Origin: UBA7656 sp040755335
GTDB taxonomy: Bacteria > Acidobacteriota > Blastocatellia > UBA7656
Direction of reading: 5' to 3'
NCBI GenBank assembly: GCA_040755335.1
Contig: JBFMAU010000260.1
Location: forward strand, 1-10,862
DNA length: 10,862 nt
Shown: piece by piece, positions 1-8,900 of the stretch
Layout of the letters: each line of letters begins with the position of its first letter
Position numbering within the stretch: position 1 is the stretch's first letter
Position numbers and translations under genes: made by a program
The notes under the pieces: generated by a model
Databases searched by the model: none
Told to the model about the DNA's origin: nothing
The model's input: only the letters and a program-made list of their open reading frames with translations

Positions 1-50
1 GGGCGCAGAGGTAAAGCAATCTCCTCTGCGCCCCTCCGCGTCCTCTGCGG
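1..50. repeat. Inverted/direct repeat built on CCTCTGCG
   Basis: Bases 1-11 and 23-33 form a perfect 11-bp inverted repeat (GGGCGCAGAGG / CCTCTGCGCCC) around an 11-base loop. The word CCTCTGCG at 23-30 recurs as CCTCCGCG at 33-40 and exactly at 42-49, giving three near-copies with a 9-10 base period. From memory, CTCTGCG-rich intergenic repeats of this kind occur scattered in many bacterial genomes. That is recollection, not a search result. The element may start left of the window. Confidence 0.6.
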
Positions 51-129
51 TGAAAGAAAACCGCGCGGCCTCATTCCATCATCGCTATTTCATCGCCGCC
101 AAATTTTTAACGGTTTGAAAATGCGGGGA

Positions 130-164
130 GCAGGGCGCAGCCGTATCATGCGACCGCGCCCTGC
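130..164 (-). terminator. Possible terminator hairpin of the protease gene
   Basis: A perfect 9-bp GC-rich stem (GCAGGGCGC at 130-138, GCGCCCTGC at 156-164) with a 17-base loop lies 12 bases beyond the protease stop codon, on the side where minus-strand transcription leaves the gene. Only a weak T-rich tract follows, so it is not a textbook intrinsic terminator. It could equally be a small structured repeat. Confidence 0.4.
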
Positions 165-175
165 GGCTTCGAAGT

Positions 176-1816
176 TCAGTTTCGTGTGAAGAGGAAGGCT
201 TCTGACCGTTTGCCCGTCTTTGTATCGAAGACGGTGACGCTGACCTGAACGCCTGATGGGAAGACAGTCTTCACGTTAGCCTTGCCGATGTTGGCGCTCA
301 TCCGTGTGATCGAATCGTTGCCGAGCCGCGTCGAGTTGTCGTACTTCATCCCCGCGAGCGCCGCGCCGTTTACTTCTATCACCGAAGTGCCGCTCAGAAA
401 ATTCAGCCCTTCGACTTTGACGACTTTCTTCGTGGTCTTGACCGAAGCAATCACAGGATCGCCCGGAGGAGGCGGCATATCCGTAAGCGCGCTGTAAGCA
501 TTCGCCCGTCCCGATGCGGCTACCTTGCCTATGAGCGCGAGCGACGGCTGCGCGGTCTCGATGATTCGCTCCTTGATCTGAGCGGGAGAGAGCCGCGAAG
601 ATTCCGACGCCAGCAGCGCGGCTATGCCTGAAACGTGCGGAGTCGCCATCGAGGTGCCGCTCATATAACCGTAGTTCGATCCGGGCAGTGTGCTGAGGAT
701 CAACACTCCGGGCGCGGCCACGCTCACGGTCGAGCGGCCATAGTTCGAAGACGCAGCCAGCCGGTCTGCGCTGTCCACCGAAGCGACGGACATAAGAGAC
801 GGGATATCGGTCCACGACGGCGGATAGAGTTTCGTTTGATCCAGATCGTCGCCCACGTTGTCCGCTCCTCCGTTTGCCGCAGCGCACACGAACAGAATCC
901 CGGCGTTGCCCGCCGCGATGATCGCATCGCGCAGAGCTTTAGTTTCGCCCGCCGCATACCAGCTTGCGTTGATGACGCGGACGTTGACCCCGCGCTTCTT
1001 CTGATCGACGGCGTAGTTGATCGCTTTAACGGCTCCGTCAAGAGAGCTTGGGCCACTGTCGATGAATTTCAAAGCCATGATCCTGGCTTTCCACGCCACT
1101 CCCGAAACTCCCATGCCGTTATTGCCAGCAGCAGCGATAGTTCCTGAAACGTGCGTGCCATGCCTGTCAGCCGTTTCGTTTGTGAAGACGCGATTGCTGT
1201 TCGAGTGGAAATTCCATCCGTTTATATCATCGACCAAACCGTTGCCGTCGTCATCTCTGCCGTTTGCAGTCTCGCGCGGATTGACCCACGCGTTAGGTGC
1301 GAGGTCGGGGTGTGAAAGATCGACTCCCGTATCGATTACGGCGACGACCACATTATCCGCGCCCGTAGTGATATCCCATGCGCGGGGCGCGTTGATGTCT
1401 ACGCCTGCGCGCGCGGTGTTATGCAGTCCCCACATCTGGCTGAACATAGGATCGTCGGGCATAGTGTCCGCCGTGTAGCAGTAATAATTCGGCTCGGCGT
1501 ATTCCACGCGCGGGTCTCGTTGAGCTTCGGCAATCGCTTCTTCGACCGATATCGCGCCGCCTAGATTCAGCAATCCGATTTCGCCTGAATCCGCAGAGGA
1601 AAGTTTTTCTACCGACGCGGCGCGGACGGAAAGAATCTGATCGAAGATATCTCCAATCCTCGCGTTTTCCACGGACTCTGATTTGAGTTTGACGATTATC
1701 TGATCAGGCGCATAAAGAGGCGGCATATCGATATCTTCTGCGTTCATCCTTGCGCGGCGCGCGGGGATGAGCGAGATTGCGGCGACAATCAACACCAGAG
1801 AAACGAACTTCTTCAT
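176..1816 (-). CDS. Secreted subtilisin-family (S8) serine protease with prodomain and C-terminal Ig/IPT-like domain
   Basis: This 546-residue protein is a subtilase that should hydrolyse peptide bonds outside the cytoplasm. The start at 1816 gives Met-Lys-Lys followed by a hydrophobic run (residues 3-18), a signal peptide, with an AGGTGGAG ribosome site 7 bases upstream. A frame extending to 1900 adds 28 residues with no signal character and was rejected. Residues about 35-115 form an inhibitor-like prodomain (YAPDQIIVKLK to RVEYAEPNYY). The catalytic domain (about 130-447) shows Asp162 in VIDTG, His219 in HGTH, oxyanion Asn315 in AAANGG and Ser389 in GTSMATPH, so the full catalytic set is present. 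An Asp-rich NGRDDDGNG stretch near residue 190 looks like a calcium loop seen in related subtilases. A Pro-rich linker (PPPPGDP) leads to a last ~90 residues that resemble an IPT/TIG-type Ig fold, perhaps for substrate or surface binding. The natural substrate is unknown. Confidence 0.93.
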   Translation of the reverse strand: MKKFVSLVLIVAAISLIPARRARMNAEDIDMPPLYAPDQIIVKLKSESVENARIGDIFDQILSVRAASVEKLSSADSGEIGLLNLGGAISVEEAIAEAQRDPRVEYAEPNYYCYTADTMPDDPMFSQMWGLHNTARAGVDINAPRAWDITTGADNVVVAVIDTGVDLSHPDLAPNAWVNPRETANGRDDDGNGLVDDINGWNFHSNSNRVFTNETADRHGTHVSGTIAAAGNNGMGVSGVAWKARIMALKFIDSGPSSLDGAVKAINYAVDQKKRGVNVRVINASWYAAGETKALRDAIIAAGNAGILFVCAAANGGADNVGDDLDQTKLYPPSWTDIPSLMSVASVDSADRLAASSNYGRSTVSVAAPGVLILSTLPGSNYGYMSGTSMATPHVSGIAALLASESSRLSPAQIKERIIETAQPSLALIGKVAASGRANAYSALTDMPPPPGDPVIASVKTTKKVVKVEGLNFLSGTSVIEVNGAALAGMKYDNSTRLGNDSITRMSANIGKANVKTVFPSGVQVSVTVFDTKTGKRSEAFLFTRN

Positions 1817-2203
1817 GGCACAACTCCACCTATCGGTCTCGCCTTCTGTTCGGCAAAAACGGGAACTGTTCAGGCAGACCTTCTCTTCAGACGAGAACAA
1901 ACTCGCCTTTAAGCTTCAGGCAATGCTTAACCGGGAAACCTGCGCGTGTAGAGATGGCAATCGGCGGGCCAGAGTTAAGTGCTGTATTTTCACGAGGGGC
2001 GAGAGCGGGTTGAGGAAGTAATCTACAAACAAACGCGGGCGCGCGTGTGGGCGCAAGCCGCATCGCTCCGCCGCAATTTTCTTTCGATTGAAATATCGGG
2101 GCTGCGCGATTGTTGGAGCTTGGTCTTGGTCACAAGCATTTATGAAAAGGCACGCAGGTTGCCGATGTCTCAGCGCGACCTCAAACTCAATGGAGAAAAT
2201 TTC
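1817..2203. other. Divergent intergenic region, no gene recognised
   Basis: This 387-base stretch separates two divergently transcribed genes and must hold the promoters of both, but no convincing -35/-10 pair was seen on either strand. Short open frames cross it. The longest plus-strand one is an upstream extension of the beta-barrel gene and reads as non-protein-like, Arg-rich sequence ahead of the true signal peptide. No RNA gene or repeat was recognised. Confidence 0.5.
1824..1831 (-). promoter_or_regulatory. Ribosome binding site AGGTGGAG of the protease
   Basis: On the minus strand AGGTGGAG stands 7 bases before the ATG at 1816. It decides the start, because the upstream in-frame ATG at 1900 would place a non-signal 28-residue extension before the signal peptide. 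Confidence 0.7.
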
Positions 2204-2773
2204 ATGAAGCATAAAATCTTGTCAGCAGTTCTGATCCTACTGGCGTTGATGTTTTTCAATAGCAAAGTCCGCGCGCAGGAGACCCTTCCGAAGTTCGAAG
2301 CGGGAGGTCACTTCATCGCTCTTTACCTGCATGATTTCGACGAAGGCCCTGCCGGGGCGGGAGTGAGATTCACCTATAACATAACGGATAATTTCTCGCT
2401 TGAACTGGAAGCCGATCATTTTCCCGAAAATCCGAGCGGCAACTTCGGCGAATCTCTCGCCCTCGCAGGATTGAAAGCGGGAAAGCGAAACGATACGTTC
2501 GGCGTGTTCGGCAAAGTGAGACCGGGCGTGATTCATCTGGGCGGAGACTTCTTCTCTCCCCCGCGCCTCGATAAATCGACTTTCTTCGCCGTAGACGTAA
2601 GCGGCGCGCTGGAGTATTACCCGACGCGCCGCCTTGCGTTACGTTTCGAGGTAGGCGATATGATCATCGCCTATCGGGGAGCGAGATATCTTTCAGCCTC
2701 GCGCCCTGAGATAGTCAAACTCGGCGCGAGCCACAATCTTCAAACGACTTTAGGTTTCAGCATTCGTTTCTGA
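2204..2773 (+). CDS. Small outer-membrane beta-barrel protein
   Basis: This 189-residue protein is probably an 8-strand-class outer-membrane barrel. The start at 2204 is chosen because GGAG (2192-2195) lies 8 bases upstream and residues 1-24 form a classic signal peptide (Met-Lys-His-Lys, a hydrophobic core, then VRA before Gln25). The mature part alternates polar and hydrophobic residues in strand-like runs (GGHFIALYLHDF, AGVRFTYNITDNFSLELEADHF, LALRFEVGDMIIAYRG) separated by Gly/Pro/Asp turns. It ends LGFSIRF, and a C-terminal Phe is the usual signal for barrel assembly by the BAM machinery. No enzymatic or OmpA peptidoglycan-binding motif is seen, so it is best described as a porin-like or OmpA-like barrel of unknown role. 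It is convergent with the macroglobulin gene, and a structured repeat begins right after its stop codon. Confidence 0.85.
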   Translation: MKHKILSAVLILLALMFFNSKVRAQETLPKFEAGGHFIALYLHDFDEGPAGAGVRFTYNITDNFSLELEADHFPENPSGNFGESLALAGLKAGKRNDTFGVFGKVRPGVIHLGGDFFSPPRLDKSTFFAVDVSGALEYYPTRRLALRFEVGDMIIAYRGARYLSASRPEIVKLGASHNLQTTLGFSIRF

Positions 2774-2774
2774 A

Positions 2775-2988
2775 GCGCGTTTTGAAGCTCAGACCTTGCG
2801 CCGAAGGTGTAGCAAGAAGGTAGCCAGACGTGCCGTCTGGATTGCGGCAGTTCGGTGTCGCGCTCTGAAAGAGCGCCAGAATCTGGCCGCGTCTCCAACG
2901 CGGGTCGTTGCGCCACGTATTCCAGATGTTTCACATCTGGCTACCTTCTGTGTGCCGCTTCGCGGCAAGAGTTATTTTCAAAACGCGC
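2775..2988. repeat. Nested palindromic hairpin element between convergent genes
   Basis: The ends are a perfect 12-bp inverted repeat (GCGCGTTTTGAA at 2775-2786, TTCAAAACGCGC at 2977-2988). Inside lies a second perfect 14-bp pair (AGAAGGTAGCCAGA at 2815-2828, TCTGGCTACCTTCT at 2936-2949). Further in are small hairpins with 3-base loops: CCAGACG/CGTCTGG (2824-2840), GCGCTCT/AGAGCGC (2860-2876) and CCAGATGT/ACATCTGG (2922-2940). CAACG/CGTTG (2896-2910) is a weaker one. No open frame here looks real. It starts 1 base after the barrel-protein stop and ends 9 bases before the macroglobulin stop, so it could end transcription from both sides. It resembles a REP- or MITE-like intergenic repeat. Confidence 0.75.
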
Positions 2989-2997
2989 CCTGAAAGA

Positions 2998-5900
2998 TCA
3001 CTCAACCACCACTCGGTCGCTTGCGCTTCGACCGAAGGTCTCAGGATGATACATCTCTTCCGCCTTCGTCGGCGGAACGATGAACACACCGGGCGTTGTT
3101 GCGCGAGCGACGTAGCTGTATGTGTAGACGCCTTCCCAAAGGAGCGACGTGAAAGCTTCCACGCGCTCATCTCTCATGTTCTGATGCTCGAACCACTGAC
3201 GCCACCACCACCAGCGATTCGTCTCGCGGCTCTTCGCGTCCTGCGGGATGCTGCCCGTTACGGCGAGCGCGGGATTGAGAGTTTCAAGCCCTGCCGGGAG
3301 AGGATCGACAAGCGCGACATGATATCGACGAGAAGAAGCTACCATCGTCAGCCGTACTCTCACGCGCGCGCCCGCTCGGATGTGCCACACCCCATCAGCA
3401 TCGCGTCGCACATCGTCCGCCTTGTCGACTGCTTCGTAGACGCGCTCGACCGTGAAGCCGTGATCCGACGGATCGAGTTTCAAACTCGCGGGCGCGTACT
3501 GCATGCCTATTCGATAGTAAAGCCGCCCCGCTCCCTCTTTGCTCAGTATGAGATTCTGTGCGTCGCGCGTCTCGGCGAGATAGCGCATAGGCACGTTGAT
3601 GTTGTGACTGTCAGTCGTGCGCCCGCGATACTGCTGCTCTCCCGCAAACGCCTGCCCCAACCACGCGCGAGCCACGAAAGCGGGCGTCGTTTTTTCATAG
3701 ACGTTGAAGTAGCGGTCGAGCGCGAGAAGAATGAAAGCGTTCTCCTGCGTGTTCTCCCATCTTCCGGCAGTGCGATGAGCCAGCAGGCCGCGAACGATTT
3801 TCGGGATGAGATCGTTTGCGGGCTGATCGGCAATGAGCGATTCCAACACCACTCCGTCCGCTCGCCGGTTCGAATGCAAAAGCAGATGCGCGCCGTCCGA
3901 ATAAGAAGTGACGAAATGCGCTGTGCCTGCTTCTTCGCTCACGCGATTCGAGAGGTGACGACGTATCGCCGCAAGCTCCGCGCCGGAAGCCGCATCGCCC
4001 GTCAGCACAGAGAGCAGCCAGCCGATTGCTTCAAACGATAATCTCTCAAGCCCCGATTCAGCGATAAGGCGACGAGCGCGCGCAGTGTCGCGGTCGCCCA
4101 TTCTATTGCGGACATAAAGCGCGTAAGCGATGAGCGTTCGCCGCGTCTCCGGGCCGTAGTAAGAGGGGATGTGACTCTCGATGTTGCGGAGATAATTCCG
4201 CGAGCGGTCGAGCATTTCCTGCGGCACATCGAATCGTTTTTCCTTGGCGCGTTGAATTGCGTGAGCGACGTGAATGCTCACGTAAGGCCACGACTCATCG
4301 CCCCGACGCCAGAATGCGAAACCTCCGTCGCTGTTTTGAAGAGCCTGCAATCGCTTGATGTCGCGCCTGACCGCAGAGACCATCTCTTCGGGATCAGGAA
4401 GTCCTTTCGCGTCGAATGCCGAAAGCACATCTCGCAGGGCGGCTACGGCAAGGACGCGCGAAGAAAGCTGCTCGGCGCACTCGAAGCGATACGAAGCGAG
4501 ATAAAGCACCGCATCGGTTAAAGCCTGAAGCTGAGTCGATGAGGTAGTGACTTCAAGCCCGCCGAACTGACGCACCGCGTCTGTCGGGGTTTTGACGGGT
4601 TGAACAATCGCGCCCTGATCGATCTCGCCGTAGACGGCGAAGGCTTCGGTGGTCGCGGGAGTCCACACGGGCAATTCGACTTCAGCGGCGTCGGCCCACT
4701 TGCCCGCGACGGCGGCTATTTGAAAACGCGCCGTGCCTGCGCGAACGGTAGTGGTCGGGAATCTCACTTCGACTCGATCATTGGCGGGAACTGTGACTCT
4801 TCGGCCCGCGCCTTCGATGAGTTGAGCGTTTGCGGCGCGCACCGCCAGATCGACCTGCATAGGCGAATCGGTTTGGTTTTGAACTACGACGGGCAATTCG
4901 AATTTATCGCCGAAGTTGAGGAAACGCGGCGCAGACGGGCGAACCATCAGAGGCAAGCGAGCGGTGATAGTCGATTCGACTCCGCCGAACTGTTTGCCGC
5001 CTGCGACGGCCACGGCCATGATTCTGTAGCGCGTGAGATTGTCAGGCACTTTGACATGGACGCGAGCGCGACCGTTTGCGTCAGTAGGAAGAGCGGGCGC
5101 GAAAGTGGCGAGCGCATTGAAGTCAGCGCGGACGCGAATCGGCTCGGCAGGCTCCGCTGCGCCGCCATCTTTCATCATTCTGGCTCTCATCGCTGCTTTT
5201 GGCGCAGGCGGCGGAGCCGCGGCCAACTCTGCTACCTGTCGCGCTTCAACACCTCCAGCGCCCCCGCCACCAGGCGGCACCTTCCCTAGCAAATCTTCCG
5301 CGTTCGCAAGCAGCACGTCTTTTCTCAAATGATAATCCTGAGTGTCTGCGCCGCGATGCGTGTAGAAAGTCGATAGCGGATCGCCTATGCGATAACCTGT
5401 GAGCGAAAGTATCGCTTCATCTACGACGACGACGGCGACTTCGCTTCCCGCTACAGGATTGCCTCGCGCGTCTTTCACTTCGACATCGACATCAGTTTCG
5501 CCACCCGGCTCCAGCGCCTTGTCGCGAGGCGCGGCCTGAACCGCGAGCTTTCTCTGAAGCGGTGGGATCGAGAGATTCAACGACCCCGAAGCAAACGCGG
5601 GACGACGCGGCGCTCTTTCAATCGGCTTGCCCTCTTCATCCGTTCGAGGCGCAGAGCCGACTAAATCGACCTGAACATAGACGTTCGGAATGTACGATTC
5701 ATCGATCTTCACTTTCAAAGTGTGCGAAGCCGAATCCATAGTGAATCGTTCGGTCTTCACAATGCCTGAACGTCGAAGCGTCAGCACTCCTTCCGCCGGG
5801 TAAAACGGAGCCTGCACCAGAATCTCAGCCGTGTCATTGGGCTGATACTCTCTGCGATCAGGTATGAGAGGAACCTCTTCCTGTTCGATCTCGCGTTTCG

Positions 5901-8900
5901 GCACAGTCTTTCCGCCCGCGACCCAGACGGTGATCTCGCTTTGATTTTCGCGCTCGCGGTCATCGATCACCGTAGCCGTGATGCGATACACGCCGCCTTC
6001 TTTCGTCTCGAATCTGCACTGCACAGCATCGGCGGCGGATTTGACCGCGCATTCCTGCGGATTGATTTCCTTCTGTTTCCACTCGCCTCGCTCCTGAACC
6101 CAGTCCAGCAGCACGGCTCGCAGTCGAATGTCACGGCCCGCCATCGCTTTGCCATCGATATCGGTGACGATGGATTCGATGATTATCGGCTCGCCTTTTT
6201 GAACGAAGGTGCGCGGGCTGCGGATGCCTACATAAACCTCGGACGGATGCACGAGCAGATTGGTTCTTGCGTTCCAAGCCTGACGATTGACATCCATCAC
6301 GCTTGCTTCCGCAGTGATGGCGTGAGGTCGCGGCTGATCGGTTGAGATAAAATCGATCTTGAGATGATGCTTGCCCGCAGAGTCGGTTTTTCCCGCGAAA
6401 GTTTCAGCGCGGCTCTGCCCCGTATCGCTGCGCATTATCCACCAAGGCACCCACGTGCCGAATGTGAAATCGTCTCGATTGGGCGGAGTGTAATTCGTCG
6501 GCGTAGATGTGACAGTCCAGTTCACATCAGCGTTACTCAATCCGCCGCCCGCGTAGTAAGAAGCTGCTACGGTCGCCGTCGCCTGTCCTCCGACGAAGTG
6601 CGGGCCTTCGCTCGACTGCGCGTTTACCTCGAACTCAGGGCGACGAAATTCCTGAACCTGCAACGAATGATTGTAGCCGCGACTTTCGCCGCGCTCCGTG
6701 CCGCCCTGCGCGACCAGATACAAATAAGCCGCGCCAAGATTCATCGTCGTCGGCAGCTTGAATTTGGTGTCGAATCCGCCGAGCGCGTTTATCGCCGCCG
6801 TGCCTTTCAACACATCGTTGCCGCGCGAATCCTTGAGCGTGTAAGCGACTGACGAAGCGGCGTTATCAAGCGCGCCGACATCGCCCTCTTTGCCTCCGCC
6901 GATGATGCGAAGCCAGCCCTTGATGTGAACCTCTTCGCCGGGGCGATACATTTTTCGATCATCGAAGACGAACCAGCGAAGAGAATCCGTCGTCGGGCGA
7001 AGAGACCAGCCTCCTCGCTCGTTCCAGTAATAAGTGTTTTCAGGAAGCAGAGCCGTGTCTTTGCCTTTGCGCGCGACGAGCAGATTCGAGCCGCGCCCAC
7101 TGGCAGGTTTCAATGCTATGCGCGCGAGTCCATCTGCGCCCGTCGCGGCATTTATCCCTGTCGGCGTGATAGTCAACTGCGCGCCTTCTATCGGCTTTCC
7201 GTCTTTGAGCGAAGTGGCCCATCCCAGAAGATGATCGCCATCGACGAAAGCATCGAGTCCTATCTGCGTCGACTGCGCCCACGCCATGACGACTCGTCGC
7301 TCCCAGCGATTTTTAGGCTGCACGGTCGGCTCTACGATGATGAAAACATGACCCAATCCTTCGTCGAGCGCGGGCGCAAGATCGATTCGCGTCTCGACCA
7401 TTTCATCCATTTGAGAGTTGACTGCGACGGTGTTCGATACAACCAGACGACCGGGAGGCTGCGCGGGCGTGTTTTCATTCCAGCTTTGCAGGAAGGCGAG
7501 GAACTGACGCCAGTCTTCCGGCCCCACGCGATAGATGCGCACCCTGAGCGCGTTGTGATTTACGCTGAAGACGGAATAGCGCGGCTGCGCCGAAGGGTCA
7601 AGCACGACGAAATTGCCGCCCGATGAAAAGAGTACGGCGGGCGCTGATTTGACATTGAAGGCAACTGTCACCGAAGAGCCGAGCGTCTGCCCGAACTGAT
7701 CTTTGATCGCTGAGTCGAGCGTGACCCGATAAGTGGTGCGACCTTTTTTGATGCCCGTTATGACGAGCGTATTTCCATAGATGGTCGTCTTCATCCCCTG
7801 AATTTCAGGCTCGACTTTGACCTGAGATTTATCGAACGCCTCGGCGTCGATAGGATTTGTGAAATTGATTGTCCACTGATCGAAGGGCGAGCAGTTCTCC
7901 TGCCAGCCGCAGCGATGCTCGGTCACGCGAAACGGCCCGTAGGTGCGAAATGAAAACGATTGAGCCGCGCGTGTTTTGATAGGCCCTTCGGCTGAAGGAG
8001 TGCCGGGGCCGACCGAAACATCAATCGCTGAGTTTGCGGGCAATTGATCCTCGGCGCGAAAGGCAAGCCAGCGACCTTTCTGCGCATTCAGAACAAGCCT
8101 GCTCACCGTCGGGTCTGCTTGAATCTCTTCGGCGGTTGCGAGTCTCGTTCTCCATGTTGTCCCTGCCGCTCGCACGCGGATAGTTTCAAGAACGGCTTCC
8201 CTGTCGATTGCCTGATCGAACTCGACGAACATCACGGCGTCGCGTCGCGTGGGGCCGCTCGTGGGATGAGAAGATCGGACTGTTGGAGGAGGAGTAGCGA
8301 ACCGCCATGTGCGCGCCGCCGCGAAAGTGGCTCCTGTGGCCGATTTCGTGCCAGCAGGTATTTCGACCCGGTATTCAGTCGCCATAGGGAAACGCTCACC
8401 CGGCTCGAAGAGGAGAGTCTTGGTTCCTATCCATCGCCACTGACCCGGCGGTTGCGGAGTGAGGCGCACAGGCACGCCCGCGGCTATGGTGTCGGCGTGC
8501 GAAGTGACGGCGACCATCGGTTGAGAGAAGGTGACGCTGAGTTGAGGAGCTATGGGGACATCGCCTTCCGGGAGGAATCGCACGACATCGAGCGGGCCTG
8601 CTGCCACGTCGGGCGCGGTTTTGACATCAGGCGGAGGAAAAGAAGCCTGAACTGTGCGGCCCGTGCGAGGCGGAGGAAGCGAGCGATCACGCAGCGCGAA
8701 TTCTTTTTCATCCGAAGGGTCGGCTTTGATGGGTTGCAATCGCGCGATTACGGATTGAAGGTCAGCATCCGGGAGTTGAGAAGCGGGAGCCGTAGGCACG
8801 GTTTCAGTTTTTGCGGACGCGGGGCTTCCTTCGCTGAGTTTGAATTGAAGTCCTGTATTCATAGTATTGACCTGCGTCGGGGGTCTTCTTCGGGTTTGGC

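Noticed and set aside
635..1147. Plus-strand open frame (170 codons) inside the protease gene
   Set aside because: It is antisense to the subtilase catalytic domain and rich in Arg/His/Ser without motifs.
1979..2203. Upstream extension of the barrel-protein frame
   Set aside because: It would place 75 non-conserved-looking residues before an obvious signal peptide. The ATG at 2204 has its own ribosome site.
2775..2988. CRISPR array
   Set aside because: The repeats are inverted and of varied sequence, with no evenly spaced direct repeats.
3205..3216. Run of four Trp codons in the macroglobulin as a possible error or repeat expansion
   Set aside because: Trp-rich sequence before an EHQNMRDERVEAF-type stretch is recalled as a normal feature of this family's C-terminal domain.
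2908..4041. Long plus-strand open frame (377 codons) opposite the macroglobulin gene
   Set aside because: It is Arg- and Ser-rich with no domain or signal, starts inside the palindromic element and lies antisense to a clear coding gene. It is a by-product of high-GC codon use.
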